Source: Citricoccus sp. K5 (GTDB lineage: Bacteria > Actinomycetota > Actinomycetes > Actinomycetales > Micrococcaceae). From it: DNA of 64,000 nt. The stretch spans positions 124,001 through 188,000 of the forward strand of contig NZ_LR732817.1 in the NCBI RefSeq assembly GCF_902506195.1. Reading direction: 5' to 3'. The notes under the pieces were generated by a model. The model saw only the letters and a list, made by a program, of their open reading frames with translations, had not been told where the DNA came from and did no database searches. The translations under genes were made by a program, and so were the position numbers. Positions 1 to 8,554 of the stretch are shown piece by piece; positions within the stretch are counted from its first letter, which is position 1, and every line of letters starts with the position of its first letter.

Positions 1-542
1 ACCTGCCGGTGATCTTCTTCGTCCAGAACAACCAGTACGCCATCTCCGTGCCGCTGGCCCGCCAGACGGTCGCACCGTCGCTGGCGCACAAAGCTGTTGG
101 TTACGGCATGGCGGGGGAGCGCGTGGACGGCAATGACCTTGTGGCGCTGCTCGCCGTCCTCGAGCGCGGAGTGCGACTCGTGCGCGGCGGTGCGGGTCCC
201 CTGCTGGTCGAGGCGCAGACCTACCGGATCCAGGCCCACACCAACGCCGACGACGCCACGCGGTACCGCGAGGACGCGGAGGTGCAGGAATGGCTGGCCA
301 AGGACCCGGTGAAGCGGATGCGTGCCTACCTCACCGGCCGCGGCCTCCTCGCTGACGAGCTGCAGGCCCGCTTCGAGCAGGAGGCCGAGCAGGTCGCCGC
401 CGAGCTGCGGGACGGCCTCAACCAGGAGGTCACCGGCGACCCGCAGGATCTCTTCGCCCACGTCTTCACCGTCCCCACCCCGCAGCTGGCCGAGCAGTCC
501 GCCCAGCTGTCCGAGGAACTCGCCGGCGAGGAGGCATCATGA
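1..542 (+). CDS. 2-oxoacid dehydrogenase E1 component alpha subunit, 3' part
   Basis: This is the carboxy-terminal part (about 180 residues) of a thiamine-diphosphate E1 alpha subunit; the reading frame is open from base 3 and the start lies outside the window. The segment begins with the family-typical FFVQNNQYAIS stretch, which follows the ThDP-binding region, then GERVDGND and AQTYRIQAHTNADDATRYR, matching the phosphorylation-loop region of pyruvate or branched-chain E1 alpha. With E1 beta it decarboxylates a 2-oxoacid and passes the acyl group to E2. The stop overlaps the E1 beta start (ATGA), so the subunits are translationally coupled. Pyruvate versus branched-chain substrate cannot be decided from this fragment. 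Confidence 0.9.
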   Translation, partial: LPVIFFVQNNQYAISVPLARQTVAPSLAHKAVGYGMAGERVDGNDLVALLAVLERGVRLVRGGAGPLLVEAQTYRIQAHTNADDATRYREDAEVQEWLAKDPVKRMRAYLTGRGLLADELQARFEQEAEQVAAELRDGLNQEVTGDPQDLFAHVFTVPTPQLAEQSAQLSEELAGEEAS

Positions 543-1699
543 GCACCCGCCAGACCACCGGCCCTGACGCCGGTTCAGTCGACGCCGTGGAAACCGCGGT
601 GGACGCGGCCCGTGAGTCCACCACCCGGGCCGGCGGGGCGGGCGTCCCGGGCCCGCGCCCCGAGTCCCCGGCGGCTCCGATCCATACGGGGCCGGTGACG
701 ATGGCCAAGGCCCTCAACGCGGCCTTGGCCGATGCGCTGGCTGCCGATGCCGGCGTCGTGGTGTTCGGCGAGGACGTGGGCACCCTCGGCGGGGTCTTCC
801 GCATCACGGACGGACTGGCTGCGCGCTTCGGGACGGAGCGGTGCTTCGACACCCCGTTGGCCGAATCCGGGATCGCCGGCATGTCCGTGGGCATGGCGAT
901 CAACGGGATGCGGCCGGTGATCGAGATGCAGTTCGACGCCTTCGCCTACCCGGCCTTCGAGCAGATCGCCTCCCACGTGGCGAAGATGCGCAACCGCACC
1001 CGGGGAGCCGTGGCCATGCCGATCGTCATCCGCATCCCGTACGCCGGGGGCATTGGCGGAGTGGAGCACCACTGCGATTCCTCGGAGGCCTATTACGCGC
1101 ACACCCCCGGGCTCAAGGTCGTCACCCCGGCCACCGTGACGGACGCCTACCTGCTGCTGCGGGCGGCCATCGACTCGGACGACCCGGTGGTCTTCATGGA
1201 GCCCAAGAAGCTGTACTTCGCCAAGGACCGGGTCGACCTGGACGCTCTGAAGGAGCAGTACGAGTCAGGTGACGGACCGTGGGCCGCGCTGGAATCCGGC
1301 GGGGCCGCCGTCGCGCGGACCGGGACCGATGCGACGCTGATCGCCTACGGGCCGTCCCTGCCCACCGCGATGGCCGCGGCGGCCGCCGCCCAGGATGAGG
1401 GTCGCTCGCTGGAGGTGGTGGACGTGCGCACGATCGTGCCCTTCGACGACGCCACCGTGGCCGCGTCTGTGTCCAAGACCGGCCGGGCCGTGGTCATCAC
1501 CGAGGAGACGGGCTTCGCCTCCGTGGCCGCGGAGATCGCCGCCCGGGTGCAGCAGCGCTGCTTCCACTCCCTGGCCGCGCCCGTGCTGCGGGTGACCGGT
1601 TTCGACATCCCCTATCCGGCGCCGAAGCTGGAGCACCATTTCCTGCCCTCGGTGGACCGCATCCTGGACGCCGTGGACGACCTGCAGTGGGAGGACTGA
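539..1699 (+). CDS. 2-oxoacid dehydrogenase E1 component beta subunit
   Basis: Beta subunit of a heterotetrameric ThDP-dependent E1 (386 residues). The first 55 or so residues are an Ala/Gly/Pro-rich extension; the family fold then starts at MAKALNAALADAL with the typical VVVFGEDVGTLGGVFRIT and CFDTPLAESGIAG segments, and ends with a transketolase C-terminal domain (DVRTIVPFDD, VVITEE). The start is the ATG overlapping the E1 alpha stop. A start at the internal Met near base 711 would remove the extension, so the extension could be spurious, but the ATGA overlap favours the longer form. One base separates its stop from the E2 start. Confidence 0.92.
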   Translation: MSTRQTTGPDAGSVDAVETAVDAARESTTRAGGAGVPGPRPESPAAPIHTGPVTMAKALNAALADALAADAGVVVFGEDVGTLGGVFRITDGLAARFGTERCFDTPLAESGIAGMSVGMAINGMRPVIEMQFDAFAYPAFEQIASHVAKMRNRTRGAVAMPIVIRIPYAGGIGGVEHHCDSSEAYYAHTPGLKVVTPATVTDAYLLLRAAIDSDDPVVFMEPKKLYFAKDRVDLDALKEQYESGDGPWAALESGGAAVARTGTDATLIAYGPSLPTAMAAAAAAQDEGRSLEVVDVRTIVPFDDATVAASVSKTGRAVVITEETGFASVAAEIAARVQQRCFHSLAAPVLRVTGFDIPYPAPKLEHHFLPSVDRILDAVDDLQWED

Positions 1700-1700
1700 C

Positions 1701-3233
1701 ATGACCATCCGCACCTTCCTGCTCCCGGACCTGGGAGAGGGCCTGACCGAGGCGGACATCATCCGGTGGCTGGTGGACGCCGGGGACACCGTGGCCGTGG
1801 ACCAGCCGATCGTCGAGGTCGAGACCGCCAAGTCGCTCGTCGAGGTGCCCAGCCCCTTCGGCGGCACCGTGGCGACCCTGCACGCCGAGGCCGGCACCAC
1901 CCTGGACGTGGGCAGGCCTCTGGTCTCCGTCGAGGACGGCGTGGCCGGTGGTTCGGAGGCCGCGCCCGCCGAGGGTGCCCAGTCCTACCGCGAAGAGGAA
2001 CGCGCCGGGGTCCGGCCTGAGGCTGCAGCCGTCTCGGGGCAGGCGCCCGGCGCGGCGGACACGGTTCGGCCTGCGGCGAATGCGGAGGAAGGGGAGGCGG
2101 ACGACGCCGGCTCCGGCAACGTCCTGATCGGCTACGGCACTCCCGGTGGTGCAGCGACCGGCCGTACCCGGCGGCGCAAGGCTGCCGCGGCTTCTCCGGT
2201 CGTCGCGTCGTCGACCGTCGCGTCACCGGCCGCAGGCTCGCCGACAGAGGCGCCCGAGCCGTCTCGCCCGGCCCCACGGGTGGTCAACCCCCTCGTGCGC
2301 CGGCTGGCCCGCGAGCACGGAGTGGACCTCACCACCGTGCGGGGAACCGGGCCTGGCGGCCTGATCCTGCGCACCGATGTGCTGGCTCGCGCCGGCGCGG
2401 GGACGGCCGCCTCTGTCGCCTCTGCCTCCTCGGCCTCCACGGAGACGACGGGTGCCGAGCCGACTGCGGCCGGTGAGGGATCGTGGGCTCCGGAACCCAC
2501 GGAAGAACTGGACCCGCGCACGGGACTGGGGGTGGCCGGCGTCGAGCAGGTCTCCGGGGTGCGCAAGGTGACCGCCGCGGCCATGGCCCGCTCGCGTCGC
2601 GAGATCCCCGAGGCCACGATCTGGGTGGACGTGGACGTCACCCCGCTGCTGGAGCTGCGGACGTCACTGAAGGCACGCGGGGACCAGGAAGTGCCGGGGC
2701 TGCTGGCCTTCGCCGCCCGGTTCGCGCTCGCAGGCCTGGCCCGATTCCCCGAGCTGGCGAAGCGCTTCGAGGAGGACGGCGCGGGCGGGCACCGGATCGT
2801 GTCCTTCGACGGCATCAACCTCGGCTTCGCGGTGCAGACCGAGCGTGGTCTGGTGGTGCCGGCCATCCGGGGCGCCCACGCCATGACCGCCCGGCAACTG
2901 AATGCCGAGCTGCGCCGGATGACCGAACTGGCCCGCTCCGGCAGAGGGACTCCGCGGGACCTGTCCGGCGGGACGTTCACCATCAATAACTACGGGGTAT
3001 TCGGCACCGACGGATCCGCGGCGATCATCAACCACCCGGAGGTCGCGATCCTCGGGATGGGAAGGATCATCGACCGGGCCTGGGTGGTGGACGGCGAGCT
3101 GGCCGTGCGCAAGGTCATGCAGCTCTCCCTGGTCTTCGACCACCGGATCTGCGACGGCGGGACGGCCGGCGGATTCCTGCGGTTCGTCGCGGACTGCTTC
3201 GAGAACCCGGTGGGGGTGCTGGCGGACCTCTGA
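1701..3233 (+). CDS. Dihydrolipoamide acyltransferase (E2) of a 2-oxoacid dehydrogenase complex
   Basis: E2 core of the complex (510 residues). An N-terminal lipoyl domain carries the lipoylated lysine in VEVETAKSLVEVP (Lys44). An Ala/Pro/Glu-rich linker follows, then a peripheral-subunit-binding domain near residues 193-230 (NPLVRRLAREHGVDL, GTGPGGLILRTDVL), a second linker and the catalytic domain ending in DHRICDGG (His481, Asp485 form the HxxxDG acyltransferase motif). It transfers the acyl group from lipoate to CoA. A single lipoyl domain and this gene order fit branched-chain complexes of actinobacteria (BkdABC-like) at least as well as pyruvate dehydrogenase. No E3 (lipoamide dehydrogenase) gene follows, so E3 must be encoded elsewhere. 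Confidence 0.93.
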   Translation: MTIRTFLLPDLGEGLTEADIIRWLVDAGDTVAVDQPIVEVETAKSLVEVPSPFGGTVATLHAEAGTTLDVGRPLVSVEDGVAGGSEAAPAEGAQSYREEERAGVRPEAAAVSGQAPGAADTVRPAANAEEGEADDAGSGNVLIGYGTPGGAATGRTRRRKAAAASPVVASSTVASPAAGSPTEAPEPSRPAPRVVNPLVRRLAREHGVDLTTVRGTGPGGLILRTDVLARAGAGTAASVASASSASTETTGAEPTAAGEGSWAPEPTEELDPRTGLGVAGVEQVSGVRKVTAAAMARSRREIPEATIWVDVDVTPLLELRTSLKARGDQEVPGLLAFAARFALAGLARFPELAKRFEEDGAGGHRIVSFDGINLGFAVQTERGLVVPAIRGAHAMTARQLNAELRRMTELARSGRGTPRDLSGGTFTINNYGVFGTDGSAAIINHPEVAILGMGRIIDRAWVVDGELAVRKVMQLSLVFDHRICDGGTAGGFLRFVADCFENPVGVLADL

Positions 3234-3368
3234 ACGGGCCCGCGCCGACGTCATTGACTGTGTGGGGAGAGCGTGGTTCCCGGCTTGATGATCGTCAAGA
3301 TGTATGGCTTGGTTGCGAATCTTGGCGCGAGTTCCTCGGTTGTGAGTCAAAAAGCAGGCTGAATTGAC

Positions 3369-3381
3369 TATTATGGCGTGA
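3369..3381 (+). promoter_or_regulatory. Predicted -10 element, leaderless start of the RamB-like gene
   Basis: TATTAT at 3369-3374 lies 6 bases before the ATG at 3381, the spacing expected if transcription begins at the start codon. No convincing -35 hexamer is seen 16-18 bases upstream and no Shine-Dalgarno sequence precedes the ATG. The 3234-3377 gap otherwise shows no terminator hairpin. Confidence 0.4.
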
Positions 3382-4895
3382 TGGTGCTCACTTCTTCCGC
3401 TGCCTCTGATACTGCGGCTACCTCTGTTGTCTCCGCTGCCACGGCCGCCGGTGCCCACACCGTCACCCCCGATCTTGACCCGGTGGTGCTCGGCCGGCGC
3501 CTGCGCCACCTGCGCAAGGAGGCCGGGCTGACCCTGGACCAGGCCGCCGAGGCCGTGGGGGCCACCGGTTCCCACCTGTCCCTCGTGGAGAACGGCAAGC
3601 GGGAGCCCCGGCTATCCCTGCTCTCCAGGCTGGCCGGTCTCCACGGCACCACGGTGGAGGAACTGCTGGCATCCGAGGCCCCGAGCCGCCGGGCCGCCCT
3701 GGAGATCGTGGTGGAGAAGGCTCAGCGCACTGACCACTATGCGAGCCTGGGGCTGCCGCAGATCAAGATCTCCCCACGCACCCCCACGGCGGTACTGGAG
3801 GTCATCGCCGGGCTGGAAGCGGAGCTGAACCGGCGCATGGAGGAGCAGGCCGCCACCCCGGAGGAGGCCCGGCGGGCGAACTCCGAGCTGCGGCAGGAGA
3901 TGAAGGAGCGCAACAACCACTACCCGGAACTGGAACGGAAGGCGCAGGACCTGCTGGACGCCGTCGGGCATTCCGGTGGGCCCCTCAGTCATCATGCGGC
4001 CGCTGACCTGGCCGACTATCTGGGGTTCTCGGTGCACTCCGTCTCGAACCTGCCGCACTCCACGCGCTCGGTGACGGACCTGAAGAACCGGCGGTTCTAC
4101 CTCTCCCGGGCCCGCAACCCGGATCACGATCCGCGGTCGGTGCTGCTGCAGGCCATCGCCGCCTATGTGCTCGGGCATGGGGAGCCCGCCGACTACTCGG
4201 ACTTCCTGCGCCAGCGCGTCTACACCAACTACTTCGCGGCCGCCCTGATGATGCCGCAGAAGGAGACGGTGAAGTTCCTGAAGAATGCCAAGACCCAACG
4301 GGACCTGGCCATCGAGGATGTGCGGGACGCCTTCGGGGTCTCCTACGAGTCCGCCGCGCACCGGTTCACCAACCTGGCGACGGAGCACCTCGGGATCACG
4401 TGCCACTTCCAGAAGGTCCACGAGTCCGGCATCATCCACAAGGCCTACGAGAACGACGGCGTCTCCTTCCCCGCCGACCACACCGGGGCCATCGAGGGGC
4501 AGCAGGTGTGCCGGAACTGGACCTCACGCGAGGTGTTCGGCGTGGCCGACCGGTTCCGGGCCTTCAACCAGTACACGGACACCCCGGCCGGAACGTACTG
4601 GTGCACCGCCGTGGTGGAGGCGCACTCCTCCGGGTTCTACTCCCTGTCCATCGGCGTGCCCTTCGACCATGCCCGCTGGTTCCGTGGCGCGGACACCACC
4701 TCGCGCTCCGTGTCCCGGTGCCCGGATCCCACGTGCTGCCGGGTGCCCTCACCGGATCTGGAGGCCGACTGGGGTGGACACGCCTGGCCCGCCGCCCGCG
4801 CCAATGCGCACCTGCTGGCCGCCCTGCCGGCCGGCGCCTTCCCCGGCGTGGACGAGGTGGAGGTCTTCGAGTTCCTCCGGGCGCAGGGGGCATAG
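3381..4895 (+). CDS. XRE-family short-chain acyl regulator (RamB/ScfR-like)
   Basis: Cytoplasmic regulator of about 504 residues. A Cro/C1-type helix-turn-helix lies near residues 37-96 (LGRRLRHLRKEAGLTLDQAA, SHLSLVENGKREP). The middle resembles the IrrE/ImmA-like domain of RamB-type proteins and the C-terminal part has the Cys-rich segment SRCPDPTCCRVPS, as in regulators sensing short-chain acyl-CoA metabolism (RamB, MmcR/PrpR families, about 470-500 residues). Such proteins usually control acetate, propionate or methylcitrate genes; here it follows a 2-oxoacid dehydrogenase operon and may respond to its products (inference). The ATG at 3381 is chosen over the GTG at 3378 because a TATTAT box at 3369-3374 would start transcription on or next to that ATG. 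Confidence 0.85.
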   Translation: MVLTSSAASDTAATSVVSAATAAGAHTVTPDLDPVVLGRRLRHLRKEAGLTLDQAAEAVGATGSHLSLVENGKREPRLSLLSRLAGLHGTTVEELLASEAPSRRAALEIVVEKAQRTDHYASLGLPQIKISPRTPTAVLEVIAGLEAELNRRMEEQAATPEEARRANSELRQEMKERNNHYPELERKAQDLLDAVGHSGGPLSHHAAADLADYLGFSVHSVSNLPHSTRSVTDLKNRRFYLSRARNPDHDPRSVLLQAIAAYVLGHGEPADYSDFLRQRVYTNYFAAALMMPQKETVKFLKNAKTQRDLAIEDVRDAFGVSYESAAHRFTNLATEHLGITCHFQKVHESGIIHKAYENDGVSFPADHTGAIEGQQVCRNWTSREVFGVADRFRAFNQYTDTPAGTYWCTAVVEAHSSGFYSLSIGVPFDHARWFRGADTTSRSVSRCPDPTCCRVPSPDLEADWGGHAWPAARANAHLLAALPAGAFPGVDEVEVFEFLRAQGA

Positions 4896-4953
4896 GGGAC
4901 AGCAAAGGGATGGAGGGCAGTCGCGGGGCGGGGGAGGGGGACCTTCTCGCCGG

Positions 4954-6318
4954 TCAACCGTCCCGGGGCTGTTCCCGGTAGCCGATCCCGGCGCCCGCCG
5001 GGGCGAGCAGGGCGGACAGGTGCCGGTGGATGTTGCGCGCAGGGACGGAGGTCAGCAGGACGTGGTCCAGCCCGTCTGACTCTACGAGGTAGTGGCCGGC
5101 CTCGCCGGCATGCAGGTACGTGACCCGGCCGCCATCGCCCTCCGCCTGCCACACCACCCACGGTTCGGTCCAGGCGGCGTGGAGGGCAGCATCAAGCCCC
5201 GCAGGCGAGGGCGTCTGCTGCGTGACGCGGCGGTCGAAGTCCTCGAGCCGCACCGGTGCCTGCTCCACCGCCGTCCGCCATGCCGGGGTGATGCCCAGCC
5301 AGCTGCCGCAGGTCTCCGCCAGACGCCACAGGGGGAGGAAGTCGACTCGGGTGCCATTCGGGGTGGGGTGGAGGATCCCCTGGCCGTCGGAGCCTATGGA
5401 CCCGACGGGCGTCTGGGCCAGTAGCAGGGTCTGCCCCTCGGCGCCATGGAACAGCGTCAGCCGGGTCTCCCTGCCGTCCCGGTGCGCGGTCAGCGTGGCC
5501 CGGCCGGCCGGTTCGAGCAGCGGTCCGGTCACCGTGGTGCCCTGCGGGGAGAGCCCGATGCCTGGTTCCGTCAAGCCGGCGGAGACGAGTTCGGTCCACG
5601 GGCTGGACTCCAGGTCAGAGCCCGACGCCGGCCCCTCGCCGGTCGCTGCCAGGTGCAGCAGCAGTCCGGCCGCCTCGTCGGTGAGCACCGGTCCTGCGGA
5701 GCGGAAGGGCTGCTCCGGGGCGAGGACGCTGAGCGCCTCCAGCGGTGCCCCGTGCCGGACGGAGGCCGCCTCGGCGAGGCGGGGGAGCACGGGTGCTCGC
5801 GGACCCTCGGGGGCATCGTGACGCGTGGCTCCGTTGATGCGCACCCGGTCACCCAGGTCCCAGGCCATCTGGTCCCACCGGGTCAGCTGCCGCTCCGAGC
5901 AGGTGAGGGTCAGGGCGAACGCGGTGCCCTCGTGCACCACGAAGTACTGGGTCACGTGCACCAGGGAACCTGGTGCCGTGTGCAGGAACTCGAGCCGCCG
6001 GCCGGACGTCGGGTTCAGCCCGGTCGGCGCCCACAGGTCCACGTCGAGGATGCGGAGCAGGGGCAGCTGGACCATGAACTCGCTCATCGCCTGGGTGGAG
6101 TACTGAGCGGTGGTGACGGTGCAGGTCTCGAGGGTCGCCACCAGGCTCGGCCGGTGGCCGTCCGAGTCCTGACCGGTCCCCTCGGGCGCCGTGAAGACGG
6201 AGACGTCGGCCGTGGACTGCGCTGCATGTTCCCAGCCGGAGGGGACGGAGAATTCGTACCCGCCGAGCCGGTCCGAGGACCACGGCCGTTCGGTGCCGTG
6301 GCGTCGGGATGCTGACAT
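4954..6318 (-). CDS. Hypothetical protein with LpqN/DUF1795-like N-terminal domain
   Basis: 454-residue protein without signal peptide or membrane segment. Residues 19-160 or so (GGYEFSVPSGWEHAAQ onward, then VTQYFVVHEGTAFALTLTCS) look like the LpqN/Mog1/PsbP-like fold found in DUF1795-type actinobacterial proteins. The C-terminal half (LFHGAEGQTLLLAQTPVG, DFLPLWRLAETCG) is reminiscent of secretion-associated chaperones of ESX systems, but I cannot assign it. It is last in a four-gene minus-strand operon with a WXG/LXG-like effector candidate; its ATG overlaps the upstream stop by one base (TGATG), so it is co-translated with the small membrane protein. A chaperone or accessory role for the effector is inference only. 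Confidence 0.75.
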   Translation of the reverse strand: MSASRRHGTERPWSSDRLGGYEFSVPSGWEHAAQSTADVSVFTAPEGTGQDSDGHRPSLVATLETCTVTTAQYSTQAMSEFMVQLPLLRILDVDLWAPTGLNPTSGRRLEFLHTAPGSLVHVTQYFVVHEGTAFALTLTCSERQLTRWDQMAWDLGDRVRINGATRHDAPEGPRAPVLPRLAEAASVRHGAPLEALSVLAPEQPFRSAGPVLTDEAAGLLLHLAATGEGPASGSDLESSPWTELVSAGLTEPGIGLSPQGTTVTGPLLEPAGRATLTAHRDGRETRLTLFHGAEGQTLLLAQTPVGSIGSDGQGILHPTPNGTRVDFLPLWRLAETCGSWLGITPAWRTAVEQAPVRLEDFDRRVTQQTPSPAGLDAALHAAWTEPWVVWQAEGDGGRVTYLHAGEAGHYLVESDGLDHVLLTSVPARNIHRHLSALLAPAGAGIGYREQPRDG

Positions 6319-6728
6319 CAGGTTTCCTGCCTGTCACGGTCCTGCTGAGTGGTTCGTTCGTCTGCTTCGAGCTGGCGCACCCAACCGGGCTTGAGGCGTT
6401 CCGGGAGCCAGTAGGAGGCCACGAAGGCCAGGATCAGCCCGGCCCACAGGACGATGAGCAGCGTGGTGTGGATCGGATTCCCCGGGTTGGTGATGAGATT
6501 CTCCGTACTCGGACTCACGCGGAGCAGGATCATCGCCATGATGGCAGCGAGGGTCAGGACGAGGATGGAGGGGGACAGCACGAACCAGTACTTTCCCCCG
6601 ATCACGATCCGGACCGCGCGGATCCACAGGATCCTGGTCCGTCCGGTGTAGGCGCCCCACGTGAGGGCCACCATGCCCGCGGCGACGAGGGGAAGAAGGA
6701 TGAGGAAGAAGACGAAGATCGGTTCCAT
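6318..6728 (-). CDS. Small integral membrane protein, candidate accessory or immunity protein
   Basis: 136 residues with three predicted membrane spans: one at the N-terminus (PIFVFFLILLPLVAAGMVAL), one around residues 50-68 (SPSILVLTLAAIMAMILL) and one around residues 87-107 (TTLLIVLWAGLILAFVASYW), then a charged cytoplasmic tail. No family recognised. It sits 42 bases downstream of the glycine-zipper effector-like gene and overlaps the next gene by one base. A small multi-span protein right after a putative membrane-active secreted protein is the usual place for an immunity protein, but no sequence feature proves this. Confidence 0.7.
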   Translation of the reverse strand: MEPIFVFFLILLPLVAAGMVALTWGAYTGRTRILWIRAVRIVIGGKYWFVLSPSILVLTLAAIMAMILLRVSPSTENLITNPGNPIHTTLLIVLWAGLILAFVASYWLPERLKPGWVRQLEADERTTQQDRDRQET

Positions 6729-6770
6729 GGGTAGGGGAAGCCTAACGCGTGTCCGTCCGCGATCGGCGGC

Positions 6771-7955
6771 TCAGCCCCAGACCTTCTCCCAGGCCGTGCC
6801 CCAGCTCGCATCCTCGCCGTCCAGCGCGTTGTCGAGCATCGCGCCGAGGTTCTCGCCCGCCAGCCCACCGGCCGTGCCGCCGGCATAGCCGCCGGCGATG
6901 GCCCCGACGGCTGCACCTCCGGCGAGACCGGCTCCACCGCCGACGATGGTCCCTGCTACGGGGACCACGCTTCCCGCTGCCGCCCCGGCGGAACCGAGGG
7001 ATGCACCTCCGGCCAGGGCCCCGACGAAGATGCCGCCGGCGCCACCGATGATGTTGCCGAGGGCGTTGCCCGCCAGGCGCAGGCCCGCGGACTGTCCGGC
7101 AGAGCCCATGCGTTCCCACCAGTTCATCTCAGGGTGCTGCTCGAGGTCGTCGTTCCACTCCTGGGAGAAGGCGTTGGCTCCGGTGATGACGTAGTCCACG
7201 CCAGGGATGAAGTTCCCGGCCTTCCGTGCCCAGGCGGGGACGTCAGGCAGGTTCCCGAACCGCTGCGTCTCGACTGTCGGCACGGGGACCCTGACCCTGC
7301 CGTCGGCGCGGATCGTCGTCTCCGTCAGCACGATGCGTTCGGCCGGGATGATGGTCCCGTCGGCGTGGGCGATGTTGATCCGGGAATAGTCGAGTGTGCG
7401 GACCCGCACCTCCGCGGAGAAGCGGAACTCGTAGGTGGGCACCCGCAACTGGCCCAGGGCCTCCGTGACCGCTCCGCGGATCATGCCGTCGTACGGGGAC
7501 GACCATGGAACGGTCGGCGCGGCTCCCGGATCCGCATGCTTGATGTTGTTGGCGCAGTCCTCCTCCAACTGCAGCATCTTCTCGGCGACGCCGTTCACCG
7601 CGTCCTGGACTTCCTGCGCGTCGGACTCCTCCGAATAGCAGGCCATGCCTCCGGAGACCGCGGCGTCGTACTCGCCCTTGATGGACTCCAGGTCATCGCA
7701 GTACTGGTGGAGGGCCAGCTTGACCACGTCCGTGCTACCCTCCAGGCCCTCGCCCATCTCCTGCGGCTTGTCGAAGGCATTGACCAGGGACGTCTCGTCG
7801 GGAACCACCACCCAGGTGGCGATCTCCCGCCAGCACGACCGGGCGTCGTCGGCCGTGGTCTTGAAGGCCGTGCCGGCAGTGTGGATGGCGGTGGCGTCGG
7901 TGCGCAGGGCGGCCGTGTCCGGGAACTCTGGGAGCCCGCTGAGGTCAACTGTCAT
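6771..7955 (-). CDS. WXG/LXG-like secreted effector candidate with C-terminal glycine-zipper membrane region
   Basis: 394 residues in three parts. Residues 1-150 are helical, with a Trp-rich turn (CWREIATWVV) and heptad-like spacing, as in WXG100/LXG N-termini of type VII substrates. The middle (150-260) is beta-rich. Residues 285-375 are almost entirely Gly/Ala/Val in repeated GxxxG spacing (GNIIGGAGGIFVGALAGG, VGGGAGLAGGAAVGAIAGG), a glycine zipper of the kind that inserts in membranes. No catalytic toxin motif is visible, so a pore-forming or membrane-anchoring role is more likely than an enzyme. Its ATG overlaps the upstream DUF6507-like stop (ATGA) and has a strong GGAGGAGG ribosome site. 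No EccC ATPase is in the window. Confidence 0.7.
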   Translation of the reverse strand: MTVDLSGLPEFPDTAALRTDATAIHTAGTAFKTTADDARSCWREIATWVVVPDETSLVNAFDKPQEMGEGLEGSTDVVKLALHQYCDDLESIKGEYDAAVSGGMACYSEESDAQEVQDAVNGVAEKMLQLEEDCANNIKHADPGAAPTVPWSSPYDGMIRGAVTEALGQLRVPTYEFRFSAEVRVRTLDYSRINIAHADGTIIPAERIVLTETTIRADGRVRVPVPTVETQRFGNLPDVPAWARKAGNFIPGVDYVITGANAFSQEWNDDLEQHPEMNWWERMGSAGQSAGLRLAGNALGNIIGGAGGIFVGALAGGASLGSAGAAAGSVVPVAGTIVGGGAGLAGGAAVGAIAGGYAGGTAGGLAGENLGAMLDNALDGEDASWGTAWEKVWG

Positions 7956-8293
7956 CGTGCCTCCTCCTCCGTACTGGCGACGTCGTCCGCGGCCGTCCGA
8001 GCCGTATCGGCCATCTGCTGGTCGCCGGTGACGAAGGCGTTCACCATCTTGTCCGCCTCATTGACGACGTTGTTGCCGGTGTGGTCCAGTACTGTGGCCA
8101 GCTTGCCCTGGTAGCCGTCGTAGACCTCTTGGAGTGCTCCCATGATCAGCGAACTGTTGGCGGTGCCGGCCGCTGTCTGCACGGCGGTGGACAACGTGGT
8201 CCGCTGTCCGTCGAAGTCCTGGACATGGCCCCGGGTGCTGCTGATGACCTCGCGGGCCCTCTCCACGTTGACCTCATAATCGGGCAGTCCCAC
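7952..8293 (-). CDS. WXG100-like small helical protein (DUF6507-like)
   Basis: About 113 residues, predicted all-helical with no signal peptide, in the size class of WXG100/DUF6507 partners that dimerise with type VII substrates. It ends in a charged tail and is translationally coupled to the next gene. Start choice: a TTG at 8353 and an ATG at 8308 are both in frame, but neither has a ribosome site. The GTG at 8293 has GGAGGG 8 bases upstream (8301-8306), so it is preferred; the mature N-terminus would be VGLPDYEVNVERAREV. Family membership rests on size, helicity and gene context, not on a decisive motif. Confidence 0.65.
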   Translation of the reverse strand: MGLPDYEVNVERAREVISSTRGHVQDFDGQRTTLSTAVQTAAGTANSSLIMGALQEVYDGYQGKLATVLDHTGNNVVNEADKMVNAFVTGDQQMADTARTAADDVASTEEEAR

Positions 8294-8487
8294 TGGGGTT
8301 CCCTCCATTGTGCTGATCCGAAGAAGGAGGGCGTCCGCCGTTCCGCTGAGCAATCTACAATCCCTGATGGGTCGCCGCCATGGGGAGGACTACCCATGTG
8401 GTCCTGGCGAAGGGGGAGAAGCCTAGGGCATAGGGCGGCAGCTGTCCCGTATTTGTGAGAAAATGGAGTTCAGCCAAACTCACGGAA

Positions 8488-8517
8488 AGCACCCGGCCCG
8501 TGGACGGGCCAGGTGCT
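8488..8517 (+). repeat. Inverted repeat / hairpin in the carD upstream region
   Basis: AGCACC (8488-8493) pairs with GGTGCT (8512-8517), and GGCCCG (8495-8500) with CGGGCC (8505-8510), around a TGGA loop with a single mismatch. The hairpin would lie in the 5' leader of carD if transcription starts upstream. No U-run follows, so it may stabilise or regulate the carD transcript rather than terminate. The remaining 8294-8487 stretch between the divergent operons shows no gene. Confidence 0.5.
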
Positions 8518-8554
8518 GGGGGAGGCCTTCGCACCGAAGGAAAGTGACGTATAC

